Shown: piece after piece, positions 18,529 to 27,221 of the stretch
Position numbering within the stretch: the stretch's first letter is position 1
Layout: every line of letters begins with the position of its first letter
NCBI GenBank assembly: GCA_005862225.1
Contig: SZXV01000010.1
Location: 124,001 to 188,000 of the forward strand
Direction: 5' to 3'
Length of the DNA stretch: 64,000 nt
Source: Chlorobium sp.
Lineage (GTDB): Bacteria; Bacteroidota; Chlorobiia; Chlorobiales; Chlorobiaceae
Position numbers and translations under genes: made by a program
Notes under the pieces: model-generated
Told to the model about the DNA's origin: nothing
Databases searched by the model: none
Seen by the model: the letters and a program-made list of their open reading frames with translations, nothing else

Positions 18529-19944
18529 CTACTTTACCTCCATTTTGATATGCCAATTGGCACTGCGTCGAAGCCAGGCATTCTGATAGACTGAAGGTGA
18601 ACGGGCAATTGCTGACGCAAAGGAGCGGTTGCGCAATGCAGCGGCAAATCGTCGTGCTGCAAAGATTAATCCGTTGTATCCAAGAATCGGACTCTCCTCA
18701 AGTGAAACGACCGGAATACCGAGGCGTCCAATCTGACTGAGGTGCGCTGCGTCGCCAAGATAAAGATCCGGAGATAATCGTTTTATAATATTCACCTCCT
18801 CAAATGGCTGACCATCTGCAACATGTATCGGCAACGCTGGATGCATCAGGGCAAGTTCATGCAGCCGGTGCTTATACCGGTGGTCAATGTAGCGGAACGT
18901 TATACCAATAACTTCGCCTCCCAGTTCCTCAACAAGATCCAGCACACTGAACAGTGTTGCTGCTGAAAGACCAAGATAAACCCGTACTCCCTTGAGAGTA
19001 AAATTCCCCAGTGATTGTTTGACTTTTTTACACTCCTGTTCATGAAACGTTTGAGCGGCTTCTTCAAGACCAAGTTCCTTGCCTGCGGCTGCAAGCCAGC
19101 GTCCTGTGGCGCCAAGACCAATCGGCCGTGGTGCTTCAACATAGGGCACTCCATACTCGTCATGCAGGCAGATTCCTATATAATTACTGCTGTCATCATC
19201 AAGTGAGATGGATAGCCTGGCTCTCTGAGCCTGACGGAATGTTTTTGCTGAGGCTCCATCTGGAAGAGTGTTCAACTCAAGACCAAACACAGACAGAAGA
19301 CGTTCAGCCTCCCGTTGATCATCGTTGTGCCCGGCAACCGAAAGCAAATTGATCCTGTTCTCGTGTTGATGTTCATCACTTCGTTTTCCGCCAAGATACT
19401 TAAGCAATGCGTGCAGCGCTATATCATAACCGGTCACAGCATGGTGAGAGGCAAAACCAGTAACATAGAGCGGAATAATATCCACGTCAAGCGCTTCGTG
19501 CAACTCGTCAACAACAGACTGGATATCATCATTATTAATCGCCACAACAGGAGTAGCCACAATAAAGATCAATTCCGGCTTATAACGCTTATATGCCTCA
19601 GTGACGGCTTTGCGCAGCTTCAGGTCAGCCCCCATAATGGTATCTCTTTCGTCGAGATTGGTTACAATCCAGCACCCGGCAGCAACGGTCAAATGATAAA
19701 AAAGACCGGCAGCAGCACATCCCCGTGAACCATGGATGACGATGACACTCTCCCGGATACTTGCCAGAAGCCGAAGAGCATGAAGAAGATCATCATGGCT
19801 GCTTTGTGAAAAAGTACGAGTTCGCTTGACGGGCTCTTTTGTGGAAAATTCTCTCTCAAGAGAGTCCACCGTTCCCTGCAACGCATTCAAGGTGTCAAGC
19901 CGCTTCTCTCGTGTAAGGGAGGATTTGGCTTTCAAAAGAGACAT
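18529..19944 (-). CDS. nitrogenase-like catalytic subunit, NifD-type, lacking FeMo-co ligands
   Basis: A 471-residue superfamily member that aligns with NifD through H-G-S-R-G-C (Cys76, equal to NifD Cys88) and N-N-D-D-I (139-141), then the segment with N-Y-I (254-256) and E-Y-G-V-P-Y, and finally G-Y-N-G-L-I-F-A-A-R near 422-431. Two of the three P-cluster cysteines are missing: the first position is in F-S-Q-S-S-H and the third is A-T-P near 130-132. Counting back from N-Y-I, the residue at the FeMo-co ligand Cys275 is Asp249, and the His442 position is Leu421. Only one cysteine is therefore available for an interface cluster, complementing three in the partner. The gene lies 31 bp after the H-like gene. 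The active-site content is unknown. Confidence 0.85.
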   Translation of the reverse strand: MSLLKAKSSLTREKRLDTLNALQGTVDSLEREFSTKEPVKRTRTFSQSSHDDLLHALRLLASIRESVIVIHGSRGCAAAGLFYHLTVAAGCWIVTNLDERDTIMGADLKLRKAVTEAYKRYKPELIFIVATPVVAINNDDIQSVVDELHEALDVDIIPLYVTGFASHHAVTGYDIALHALLKYLGGKRSDEHQHENRINLLSVAGHNDDQREAERLLSVFGLELNTLPDGASAKTFRQAQRARLSISLDDDSSNYIGICLHDEYGVPYVEAPRPIGLGATGRWLAAAGKELGLEEAAQTFHEQECKKVKQSLGNFTLKGVRVYLGLSAATLFSVLDLVEELGGEVIGITFRYIDHRYKHRLHELALMHPALPIHVADGQPFEEVNIIKRLSPDLYLGDAAHLSQIGRLGIPVVSLEESPILGYNGLIFAARRFAAALRNRSFASAIARSPSVYQNAWLRRSANWHIKMEVK

Positions 19945-19975
19945 AGGCTAAAATCTATTATGTTAACATTTACGT

Positions 19976-20854
19976 TTAAATTGACGCCATATTATGAACA
20001 ACCCCGGACTCAACTTCAAATATTCTGTCGCCCCATGACCTTGCCCAGCGCTTTAATTCCGGAGCATTGAGAGGCTTTGGAATAACCGACTCCTCATTTT
20101 CATCAATATATCGAGCAAGATTGCGATAGACCTGAGCCTGCCCGGATTCAGGAAGCGCCTCAATGACCGTCTTGCCATAAAGTTCACTTTGTGCAACAGT
20201 GATGGATCTTGGCACATACCCCACGACGGTCGTCCCTGTTTGATCGGTAAAATCATCGATCAATGATTTGGCATAGGCCGCCTGAATACTGTTTGCTATT
20301 ACTCCTCCCAGTCGTGCGCCTCCCGATGGAGCGTATTTGTTTACGGCCTTGAAAAGATTGTTTGCTGCAAAAACCGCCATAAAATCCGATGACGTCACCA
20401 CAAAAACCCTGTCCGCAATACCATCCCGGATTGGAACCGCAAAACCCCCGCACACCACATCTCCCAAAACATCATAAAGCACAAAATCAGGCTTGTATTC
20501 TTCGAAGAGCTTCAATTCCTGCAAGAGTTCAACAGCCGCATTGATACCTCTTCCAGCACAACCAACTCCTGGAACAGGCCCCCCTGCTTCAATGCAAAGC
20601 ACACCACCAAAACCAACGGCGGAGACATCCTCGATCCTGACTTTACTCTGTTCACGCAGTGTGTCGAGTACGGTAGGCAGGTCATTTCCTCCACGCAGAA
20701 TCGTCGTTGAATCGCTTTTAGGATCGCATCCTATCTGAATAACCCTGTAACCTGCCTCGGCAAGCGCAGCACTGATATTGGAAGTCGTCGTGGATTTACC
20801 GATTCCCCCTTTGCCGTAAATCGCAACATGCTTGCCTTGTTTTTTTTCACTCAT
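19976..20854 (-). CDS. nitrogenase-like iron protein (NifH/BchX-type ATP-dependent reductase)
   Basis: A 292-residue homodimeric Fe protein that would pass electrons, driven by ATP, to the D/K-like complex. The P-loop G-K-G-G-I-G-K-S-T is at 14-22. The two [4Fe-4S] ligands are Cys99 (G-V-G-C-A-G-R-G) and Cys135 (D-V-V-C-G-G-F). Switch I (G-C-D-P-K-S-D-S-T) and the Arg102 that is ADP-ribosylated in NifH are present. The reading frame is open 45 codons further upstream, but the ATG at 20854 is preceded by AAGGAGT at ideal spacing and starts at the conserved family N-terminus. It is closer to NifH-like group IV and BchX proteins than to true NifH by eye; this needs a tree. Confidence 0.93.
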   Translation of the reverse strand: MSEKKQGKHVAIYGKGGIGKSTTTSNISAALAEAGYRVIQIGCDPKSDSTTILRGGNDLPTVLDTLREQSKVRIEDVSAVGFGGVLCIEAGGPVPGVGCAGRGINAAVELLQELKLFEEYKPDFVLYDVLGDVVCGGFAVPIRDGIADRVFVVTSSDFMAVFAANNLFKAVNKYAPSGGARLGGVIANSIQAAYAKSLIDDFTDQTGTTVVGYVPRSITVAQSELYGKTVIEALPESGQAQVYRNLARYIDENEESVIPKPLNAPELKRWARSWGDRIFEVESGVVHNMASI

Positions 20855-20885
20855 CTCAATACTCCTTTTTCTTGATTCTATATTG

Positions 20886-21686
20886 TCAGGCAATCCCCGC
20901 TTGACGCAGACCCGGCCAGGCTGATCCGCCGAGAGTGAACCCACCGCCCGAGATATCCAGCCGTGCACCTGAAATAAAAGATGCCTCATCAGAAAGAAGC
21001 CAGATGATGGGTTTGGCTATCTCTTCAACAAAGCCAGGACGACCTATCGGAATGGTTGAGGAGATCTCTTCAAGGATTTGCTGATCGGCCGCATAGACAG
21101 CAGTCATCTCTGTAAGGGTAAAACCGGGTCGCACAGACACTGCTCGTATTCCCTCTGAAGCTACTTCCTTCGCCAGGCCAACAGTAAAAGCATCAACCGC
21201 ACCTTTGGTGGCGGCATAAAAAGAGGCGCCCGGACGCCCTCCTATGGTTGAAGCCATCGACGAGATATTGATGATGACCCCACCCTGCCCCCCATGAACC
21301 GTAGACATCCGACGCACGGCCTCCTTTGTTGAAAGAATCAGGCCGACGACATTGATTTGAAACAGATGCTGCAGCCGGGCAGCATCAGCAGCATCAACAC
21401 GCGTGGGACCAGTACCCATACCAGCGCTGTTGACAAGCGCCGTAACCGTTCCAAGTTTTTCATCAACCTCCCTGTAGAGCCGCTCAATATCCTCTGGCCT
21501 TGCAATGTCTGCATATACCGCTATTGCTCGAACACCTCTCTCTTTCAATTTTTCAACAAGACGATTGGCCTCCTGTTCTCTGGTACGATAGTTGACAGCT
21601 ATCGAGTATCCTTTTTCCGCAGCGAGTCTGGCTGTTGCCGCACCAATCCCGCTGGCCCCTCCTGTAATGACCAATACTTTCGACAT
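20886..21686 (-). CDS. short-chain dehydrogenase/reductase (SDR)
   Basis: A 266-residue NAD(P)-dependent oxidoreductase of the classical SDR type. It shows T-G-G-A-S-G-I-G (about 8-15), N-S-A-G (about 88-91, usually N-N-A-G), the catalytic Ser (I-N-I-S-S-M, about 143) and Y-A-A-T-K (about 158-162), with P-G-F following. FabG-like, including R-P-G-F-T-L-T-E-M. The start chosen is the ATG at 21686, where [10 protein letters not shown] begins. It sits between a radical SAM gene and the Fe-protein gene, 31 bp before the latter, so it is part of the nitrogenase-like operon and may act on the same substrate or its carbonyl/alcohol product. Substrate unknown. Confidence 0.9.
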   Translation of the reverse strand: MSKVLVITGGASGIGAATARLAAEKGYSIAVNYRTREQEANRLVEKLKERGVRAIAVYADIARPEDIERLYREVDEKLGTVTALVNSAGMGTGPTRVDAADAARLQHLFQINVVGLILSTKEAVRRMSTVHGGQGGVIINISSMASTIGGRPGASFYAATKGAVDAFTVGLAKEVASEGIRAVSVRPGFTLTEMTAVYAADQQILEEISSTIPIGRPGFVEEIAKPIIWLLSDEASFISGARLDISGGGFTLGGSAWPGLRQAGIA

Positions 21687-21724
21687 ATACTCTTTTCGTA
21701 TAAACTCCCTTTGAAAATGCCACA

Positions 21725-21761
21725 CAAGCCCCCTTATACAATAATTAAAAGAGGGGGCTTG
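21725..21761 (-). other. strong intercistronic hairpin inside the nitrogenase-like operon
   Basis: A 10-bp GC-rich stem (21725-21734 with 21752-21761, around AAGCCCCCT/AGGGGGCTT) lies 39 bp before the SDR start. No U-tract follows on the minus strand, so it is not a terminator. It may separate two mRNA segments, for example by protecting or processing the H/D/K part. Confidence 0.65.
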
Positions 21762-21783
21762 CCTTTTTCTTTGCTGCCAACAT

Positions 21784-21909
21784 GCCGCCCCTCCGGGGCT
21801 TGAATTCAAAATATGACGTTGCCACCCCCTTATTTCTTCAATGCCGTAAGCATGACATATTGGTAGAATGCAGCGTAACCCGTCGCCACCCTTCGGGGCT
21901 TGAAATCAA
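21784..21909. repeat. two REP-like palindromic repeats
   Basis: Two copies of a 25-26-bp unit, GCCNCCC(C)TNCGGGGCTTGAA followed by A/T-TCAA, at 21784-21809 and 21885-21909, in the same orientation 75 bp apart. Each contains a short CCCC/GGGG hairpin. They fill the 225-bp gap between the radical SAM and SDR genes and look like dispersed REP-type elements. Whether other copies exist in the genome cannot be seen here. Confidence 0.6.
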
Positions 21910-21911
21910 TG

Positions 21912-23105
21912 TCATGCCACCAGGCCCTTGAAAACCGGCAGCATTTCATCTTCAATCCGATAAATATCATGGATTATCGTTATTGGGGCTGCATAGCAAT
22001 CATAGATCTCCTCGTAGGTAAAACCGTACTTTCTGTAGATAGCCGCTATTTTCTTGTAAAGATCAAAATGCCAGGCTGGTTCTGGTGAACGATGTCCCTC
22101 AAAAGCAGAGCCCGGATTCGGATTCCAGCTTGTCGCAAAACAGATAACACCCTTGGATGCCAGATATTCAATACCTTCAAGTGTTGACTCCTTCGGTTCA
22201 AGGCCTGCCACGATGTTTGAACGCACCTTGCCCCGGCCAAAGACCTCCACTTCATACTCCAAAGCCTTGACCCAATGCTCCCAGCCACCACACTGCAGCT
22301 CCTTTCCGGGGCAGATCGCCTTAAACATATTTCTGTCCCAGACCTCAATATTGGTCGCAATGGTGCGATACCCGGCTTCCTTGTACTTGTCAATGATATT
22401 CAGGTCATGAGGAGCACCGACACAGGCCGTGCCGTTAAAATCATCCAGTCCGGTATGTTCCTTGATGGCATCTGCCACATCCAGGTAATACTCCACTTCA
22501 CGACGCTCAGCCACAAAACCGCCTGTTATGGTGAGATGACGCGCCCCATCCCGGTATGCCGCACCAACCGTTTCTCCGATCTGCTTTGGATATTTCCAGC
22601 CGATACCCTCTGCTTCGCCATAGGTATCTTTCGTCGCATTGATGTTGCAGAATTTGCAGTCCTGGCCTTTATCTTTCAGGGCACATTCGTTGCTGTAAGG
22701 AATAAGCAGCACTCCATCCTGAACATAGAGCGCCAGATTGGCCATGCTTGTTCCATCCGAAGTTTTCAGTTTGTAATAGTTTGGCCGCTCAAGAAATTCA
22801 ACCGGAAATATGATTTCTCCATGATGGGCCAGATAGTAGGTCCCCTTTTCATAGATAAATGAGTATGAAGAGCGGCGATCCCACTTGACGGTATAGACCA
22901 GACCGTGTGGAGAGCGGTAACCTGCCGGAAACTTGATTCCAACATGAGTCTCATGGTCTCCCTCGAAAAGACAGTGAACTTCCTCCTGAAAGCGTCCACC
23001 AAGGTCAAGGTGTTTAAAAATATGAGGATCAAAGTTGATGCCTTCAACCCCTGTTAATATTTTTAATTCCAGTTCCCGATACAATGTTTCTTTAAGATTA
23101 CTCAT
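21912..23105 (-). CDS. radical SAM protein with CX8CX2C cluster motif (paralogue 1)
   Basis: A 397-residue protein whose only cysteine cluster fitting a radical SAM site is Cys141-Cys150-Cys153 (C-A-L-K-D-K-G-Q-D-C-K-F-C), a CX8CX2C spacing in place of the canonical CX3CX2C. A glycine-rich T-I-T-G-G follows near residue 198, at the place of the SAM-binding GGE motif. The region N-I-E-V-W-D-R-N-M-F (about 249-258) is shared with the second radical SAM protein of this operon. The N-terminal 130 residues are a separate beta-rich domain. It could assemble or modify the cofactor of the nitrogenase-like enzyme, or act on the substrate. It is not NifB by motif. Position: between the ABC ATPase and SDR genes. 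Confidence 0.82.
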   Translation of the reverse strand: MSNLKETLYRELELKILTGVEGINFDPHIFKHLDLGGRFQEEVHCLFEGDHETHVGIKFPAGYRSPHGLVYTVKWDRRSSYSFIYEKGTYYLAHHGEIIFPVEFLERPNYYKLKTSDGTSMANLALYVQDGVLLIPYSNECALKDKGQDCKFCNINATKDTYGEAEGIGWKYPKQIGETVGAAYRDGARHLTITGGFVAERREVEYYLDVADAIKEHTGLDDFNGTACVGAPHDLNIIDKYKEAGYRTIATNIEVWDRNMFKAICPGKELQCGGWEHWVKALEYEVEVFGRGKVRSNIVAGLEPKESTLEGIEYLASKGVICFATSWNPNPGSAFEGHRSPEPAWHFDLYKKIAAIYRKYGFTYEEIYDCYAAPITIIHDIYRIEDEMLPVFKGLVA

Positions 23106-23158
23106 ACGTCTTTTCTCCCTGATTTTGAATTTATTGAGACTATTGAACTACTCTTTAA

Positions 23159-23935
23159 TTATATCGTATAGGTGAAATGAGGCTCGGTGTGCAGCATAAA
23201 CTCCTCAAGCACTTTTTCTTTCATTTCAGCAAACTCAACACTTGCCCGATCCCGTGGCCGTGCAAGTGGAACAGGAATAATTTTCTGTAATTTTCCTGGC
23301 CGTGCAGACATCACAACAATTTTATCCGAAAGATAAAGGGCCTCTTCAACATCATGAGTGACCATGATCATGGTTATATTTTCTTTCTTCCATATCCGCT
23401 CAAGCTCCTTGTGCATATACATTCTTGTTAAAGCATCAAGCGCACCAAGCGGCTCATCCAAAAGCAATATTTCAGGTTGATTGACAAGAGACCTTGCTAT
23501 TGCAGCTCGTTGTGACATTCCGCCGGACAATTGATATGGATAACTTTTTTCAAAGCCTTTCAATCCTACCAGTTCAATATGGTTGTTGACTATTTCCTTT
23601 TTCTCTGTGTCACTTTTACCGACAATGCCAAGCCCTATATTTTTTTCAACCGTCAGCCATGGAAAAAGGCGATGATCCTGAAACACAATTCCCCTGTCAA
23701 GACTTGGTCCGTTAAGTTTTCGCCCATCAAGAAGAATATCACCTTCATAGTCAGATTCTAACCCGACAATAAGTCGCAAAAGTGTTGTTTTTCCGCAACC
23801 GCTCAAACCAATAATGCTTATAAACTCTCCTGCCTTGACTGATAAGTTGATATTATCGAGAACATGAATTTCATTATTATTAACACGAAATTTTTTACTC
23901 ACATTCGTTACTGAAAGTGTTCCTGTACTTTTCAT
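23159..23935 (-). CDS. ABC transporter ATPase, nitrate/sulfonate/taurine type
   Basis: A 258-residue ATP-binding subunit of the SsuB/TauB/NrtD class, energising uptake of an oxyanion-like solute. It shows Walker A (G-L-S-G-C-G-K-T-T, about 43-51), the Q-loop (V-F-Q-D-H-R-L-F), signature L-S-G-G-M-S-Q-R, Walker B ([11 protein letters not shown]) and H-loop (V-T-H-D-V-E-E-A). It ends 53 bp before the radical SAM gene and begins 4 bp after the second permease, and partners the two permeases and the binding protein of this operon. The family imports sulfonates, sulfate esters, taurine, nitrate or thiamine precursors. The sulfur-linked leader favours a sulfur compound. Confidence 0.92.
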   Translation of the reverse strand: MKSTGTLSVTNVSKKFRVNNNEIHVLDNINLSVKAGEFISIIGLSGCGKTTLLRLIVGLESDYEGDILLDGRKLNGPSLDRGIVFQDHRLFPWLTVEKNIGLGIVGKSDTEKKEIVNNHIELVGLKGFEKSYPYQLSGGMSQRAAIARSLVNQPEILLLDEPLGALDALTRMYMHKELERIWKKENITMIMVTHDVEEALYLSDKIVVMSARPGKLQKIIPVPLARPRDRASVEFAEMKEKVLEEFMLHTEPHFTYTI

Positions 23936-23939
23936 TGAT

Positions 23940-24737
23940 TTATCTTGATTGTTTCAATGTCAGTCTCCAGAAAGAGAAAAACATTTCCATTTTTTGCATA
24001 AAAAAATTCATTGTAAATCCAACTAATGCGATTGCAATAATACAGACAACAACCAGATCCATTCTGGAATATTCTCTGCACGCCCACATCATTTCACCAA
24101 TACCGCCTCCAGAGGTCATAAATATTTCAGCAGCAACAACCAGCATCCACGAAATACTCAAACTGAGTCGTAGTCCGGTCAGCGTTGAAGGAAAACTTGA
24201 CGGCAGAATAATTTTAAAAAAACGTTGAACTCTGTTGAACTTGAATACCTTTCCAACTTCGACATAATCGTTTCTGACATTTTTTACCCCTTCGAACGTA
24301 TTCAGAACAACAGGATAACAGGCTCCAATTGCGATAAAAAGCACACGGGACATTTCACCAAGACTGACCAGAACCAATAACGGAGCCCATGCGGGCAAGG
24401 GCACCTGCCGGATTGCATTAAAAATCGGAGTTATCAATTTTTCCAGAAACCTCGACATTCCGAGAGTTATTCCTATAACAAACCCGACTGTCGAACCAAG
24501 AAGAAAACCTTTCAATACCCTGATGACACTCATACCAAGATTATCAAGAAAACTTCCATCATTCAGGACTTCATGAAAGCCATTCACGACATCTCCAGGA
24601 GAGGGAAAAAAATCTTTTGATAGAATATTGAGCCTTGAACAGATCAGCCAGATAACAAAAATCGTTCCCGGAAGAAGAGTGCCTTCAAGCACTTTAATGG
24701 GCAAATATTTATTCCCCCTCACAGACAAAAAACTCAT
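23940..24737 (-). CDS. ABC transporter permease (SsuC-like) 2
   Basis: Inner-membrane permease of about 265 residues with six hydrophobic segments and the BPD_transp_1 EAA-type loop (the E-V-G-K-V-F-K-F-N region followed by I-L-P-S-S-F-P near residue 170). It is homologous to the first permease gene, so the transporter is a heterodimer. The start at 24737 (M-S-F-L-S-V-R-G) is preferred over an upstream ATG that would overlap the preceding gene by 53 bp. Two different permeases are less usual in this class, where a homodimer of one SsuC is normal. Confidence 0.88.
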   Translation of the reverse strand: MSFLSVRGNKYLPIKVLEGTLLPGTIFVIWLICSRLNILSKDFFPSPGDVVNGFHEVLNDGSFLDNLGMSVIRVLKGFLLGSTVGFVIGITLGMSRFLEKLITPIFNAIRQVPLPAWAPLLVLVSLGEMSRVLFIAIGACYPVVLNTFEGVKNVRNDYVEVGKVFKFNRVQRFFKIILPSSFPSTLTGLRLSLSISWMLVVAAEIFMTSGGGIGEMMWACREYSRMDLVVVCIIAIALVGFTMNFFMQKMEMFFSFWRLTLKQSR

Positions 24738-24741
24738 GATT

Positions 24742-25524
24742 TTATTTTTTTGAGAGTGGACGATGCCAGCTAATAAGAGAAACTTCGAGAGCATTAAGTG
24801 TCAGAAACATCAGATATCCGATAGATCCAACGACTGCAATCCCCACAAAAACAATATCCATTTGAAACAACTGTCGCCCCCAGACAATAAGGTATCCGAC
24901 TCCCTCACCTGCCGCAACAAGTTCAGCTCCGACAACAAGCATCCACGACATGCCAAGTGCCAGTTTGATTCCTGTAAAAAGAGAAGGCAAGGCCGCAGGC
25001 AAAAGCACTTTATGAAGCAGCTTGGCTGAACTGAATTCAAAAGCACGGGCGACCTCAAGGTATGATCTGGGAACCCCGTGGATTCCTTCAAAGGTGTTGA
25101 TCAACATCGGGAAAAAAGCCCCAAATGCTATAAAAACAACTTTGAAGGTCTCTCCTATTCCAAACCAGAGCATCAACAGAGGAATCCAGCCGAAAAGCGG
25201 CACCTGACTCAAGGCGCTGAGCAACGGCGCTATAATACGTTCCGACCTTGGTGAAAGAGCCATCACCGTGCCAAAAATAAAACCAAGGGTGGCACCGAGA
25301 ACAAATCCAGTCAACACCCGATACATGCTGATCCGAAGATGCTCCAGCAATTCTCCTGTACTGATCAAGTCAAAAAAAGTAATCAGTACCTTGTGCGGAG
25401 CCACAACAATCTGTGATGGGAAAATTTCAAGCTTGCAGATTATTTCCAGGCCAATAACGAGCAGAACAGGAACGATAAACCCGATAAGAATTGTCTTGAC
25501 CTGTGTTTCTCCCTTAGTGTTCAT
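24742..25524 (-). CDS. ABC transporter permease (SsuC-like) 1
   Basis: A 260-residue inner-membrane permease with six hydrophobic segments and the family loop (E-V-A-R-A-F-E-F then V-L-L-P-A-A-L-P). The start at 25524 (M-N-T-K-G-E-T) overlaps the MFS gene by 11 bp, showing tight coupling. An upstream in-frame ATG would extend it deep into the MFS gene and is unlikely. Together with permease 2 it forms the membrane channel for the SsuABC-like importer. Confidence 0.88.
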   Translation of the reverse strand: MNTKGETQVKTILIGFIVPVLLVIGLEIICKLEIFPSQIVVAPHKVLITFFDLISTGELLEHLRISMYRVLTGFVLGATLGFIFGTVMALSPRSERIIAPLLSALSQVPLFGWIPLLMLWFGIGETFKVVFIAFGAFFPMLINTFEGIHGVPRSYLEVARAFEFSSAKLLHKVLLPAALPSLFTGIKLALGMSWMLVVGAELVAAGEGVGYLIVWGRQLFQMDIVFVGIAVVGSIGYLMFLTLNALEVSLISWHRPLSKK

Positions 25525-26737
25525 TGCTATACTCCTTGTTGAATGGCTGAACCAATAACGCGTCATCCACAACAGCGGCAGGGGCATTGTGACGCAGATA
25601 AAGTCTGACCGAGAGTGCCAGATAAAGAGGTATAAAAATCAGAAACACAGACCTTGCTCCGAAGAGCTCTCCTGCAAATCCTCCAACGACCGGTCCAATA
25701 ATTGAACCGGCTATAGTAAACATGGCAAACATACCCGCAGTCCTTCCTTTATCAACATTGGCGTATGCGATACGAGTCACATTAACCAGATTGAACATGC
25801 CAAGTCCGATTCCGACAAATACAGTGCCGATAACAAGGAAGAGTGGATGCCATAAACTGGAGAGAAATATCAGACCTGTAACGACAAAGGCAATACTTGT
25901 CAGATAAAAGCGACGTTCCCCGAGCCTGTCAAGCAGACGCCAGAGGGTAAACAGTGTTGCAATAAAAACCAGACCCTCTAATGACACAAACAATGACGCG
26001 ACCTGTGCCGAGATATGAAAAACACGAATCGCAAGAACAATGATAAAAGCATTGAAACATGAGAAGGTAGCCAGCGCCAACGCTTCTGCACTGGATGCCT
26101 CAAGGATATTGTGATCATGAAAAAGCTCCTTGACATGCCTCCATCTTTCAACAAGCGTACTTGCTCCGGAAGCTTTGGCATTAGGGAAAATGGCAAGCGC
26201 ACCAACGATCAGAAGAAGGACAGATACACTGACAGCATAAAAAGTGGCATTAAACCCCCAGTATTTACTCATGAACGCTCCGGACAATGGGCCAAGAAAT
26301 ACCATCCCGAATGAATGTGATCCCCTCTGCCAACCAGCCTTGTCACTGCCAATTGTCTTCACAAACTCCAGAAAAACGCTGCTCATCGGAATAAACCTGA
26401 ATGCAGAAAAAAAACCGACGATCGCAACGAAGTAGCAAAGAGTCTGTGATGAGTTCGCAAAGGGAAAAAGGAGATACAGAAGTGCCGTTGCCACAGCTCC
26501 AAAAATAAACACTTTCCTTGGGCCAACATGATCAACCAGAAAACCAATCGGCAACACCGTCAAAAGCAGACCAATTCCCTGCGCACCGCCGATCAATCCA
26601 ATCTGGGAGCTTGTCGCTCCAAGCTGTACGGCATAAAGTGTTATTGCAATCTGTGCAATCCCCATCCCCATTCCACCAAGAACAGAGAGAAACATAAACT
26701 GCACAAGCAGCTTGTTTTGACTTATTGACTCTGTCAT
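25514..26737 (-). CDS. major facilitator superfamily transporter
   Basis: A 407-residue MFS protein with about twelve hydrophobic segments and the loop-2 signature G-F-L-V-D-H-V-G-P-R-K (about 61-71), which resembles the canonical G-x-x-x-D-R-x-G-R-R/K. It starts 3 bp before the end of the FMN-barrel gene region and overlaps the next permease. Its place inside the operon suggests it moves a product out (for example the desulfurised residue) or a second substrate in. Specificity cannot be read from sequence. Confidence 0.88.
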   Translation of the reverse strand: MTESISQNKLLVQFMFLSVLGGMGMGIAQIAITLYAVQLGATSSQIGLIGGAQGIGLLLTVLPIGFLVDHVGPRKVFIFGAVATALLYLLFPFANSSQTLCYFVAIVGFFSAFRFIPMSSVFLEFVKTIGSDKAGWQRGSHSFGMVFLGPLSGAFMSKYWGFNATFYAVSVSVLLLIVGALAIFPNAKASGASTLVERWRHVKELFHDHNILEASSAEALALATFSCFNAFIIVLAIRVFHISAQVASLFVSLEGLVFIATLFTLWRLLDRLGERRFYLTSIAFVVTGLIFLSSLWHPLFLVIGTVFVGIGLGMFNLVNVTRIAYANVDKGRTAGMFAMFTIAGSIIGPVVGGFAGELFGARSVFLIFIPLYLALSVRLYLRHNAPAAVVDDALLVQPFNKEYSNEH

Positions 26738-26739
26738 GA

Positions 26740-27204
26740 CTATTGCCTCAATAAATCCAGATGGCTGTGAAACAAGCCTCTCTCTTCCTTTGCAAGAGAG
26801 CTTCGGTAGGCAGGAGATTCGTTTCGAATCTCTTCAGGCGTAATGACCCAGACACCCGCAATATCAGCCTCGGGGCCTCTTCTTTCCCGAGCCCGTTCAA
26901 GCATCTGCCTGAAAATGGCACCAGTAATCAAGTATTTGTAGGGATAACCCTTTATTTGATAACTGATAAGGCCCTTTGTAATATTAATGGCAACTTTTTT
27001 GTCGAACCAGATACTCCTGACCAGATTTTTATTACTGATCGAACTCTCGACCCCTTCCGCAAAAACAATTGTTTCATCATCAAGAGTGGTCAACGAGCCC
27101 TTGAAAACAACGTGAGGCACGCCATCACCATCAATGGTTGCGACCACTTTAACACTCCCCGTATCCTTAAGCAGACCAAGCAGCTCTTCCGGTAGTTTAC
27201 TCAT
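26740..27204 (-). CDS. pyridoxamine 5'-phosphate oxidase-like FMN-binding split-barrel protein
   Basis: A 154-residue flavin-type split-barrel protein. The N-terminal half has the pattern V-A-T-I-D-G-D-G-V-P-H-V-V (about 20-32), typical of PNPOx-like domains, followed by strand V-A-I-N-I-T-K and Y-P-Y-K-Y-L-I-T-G-A. The PLP-synthesis residues of true PdxH are not apparent. Such proteins often bind FMN, F420 or heme and reduce small organics. It has only one methionine after the start and no cysteine. It lies 17 bp after the second radical SAM gene. Role in the pathway unknown; a flavin-dependent step on the imported compound is plausible. Confidence 0.8.
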   Translation of the reverse strand: MSKLPEELLGLLKDTGSVKVVATIDGDGVPHVVFKGSLTTLDDETIVFAEGVESSISNKNLVRSIWFDKKVAINITKGLISYQIKGYPYKYLITGAIFRQMLERARERRGPEADIAGVWVITPEEIRNESPAYRSSLAKEERGLFHSHLDLLRQ

Positions 27205-27221
27205 CAGCGTTCCTCTCTTTA

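Noticed and set aside
17205-20854. Calling the trio BchX, BchY and BchZ (chlorophyllide reductase)
   Set aside because: In COR three cluster cysteines come from BchY and one from BchZ. Here the D-like protein has one and the K-like three, and the operon context is transport and sulfur, not pigment genes.
17205-20854. Calling the trio a true nitrogenase (NifHDK)
   Set aside because: The FeMo-co ligands Cys275 and His442 are not conserved in the D-like subunit, two P-cluster cysteines are missing, and no nifENB or nifX genes accompany it.
17205-20854. Calling the trio methylthio-alkane reductase (MarHDK)
   Set aside because: No NifB-type gene with canonical motif is present and the D-like protein lacks cofactor ligands. 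A related organosulfur role remains possible.
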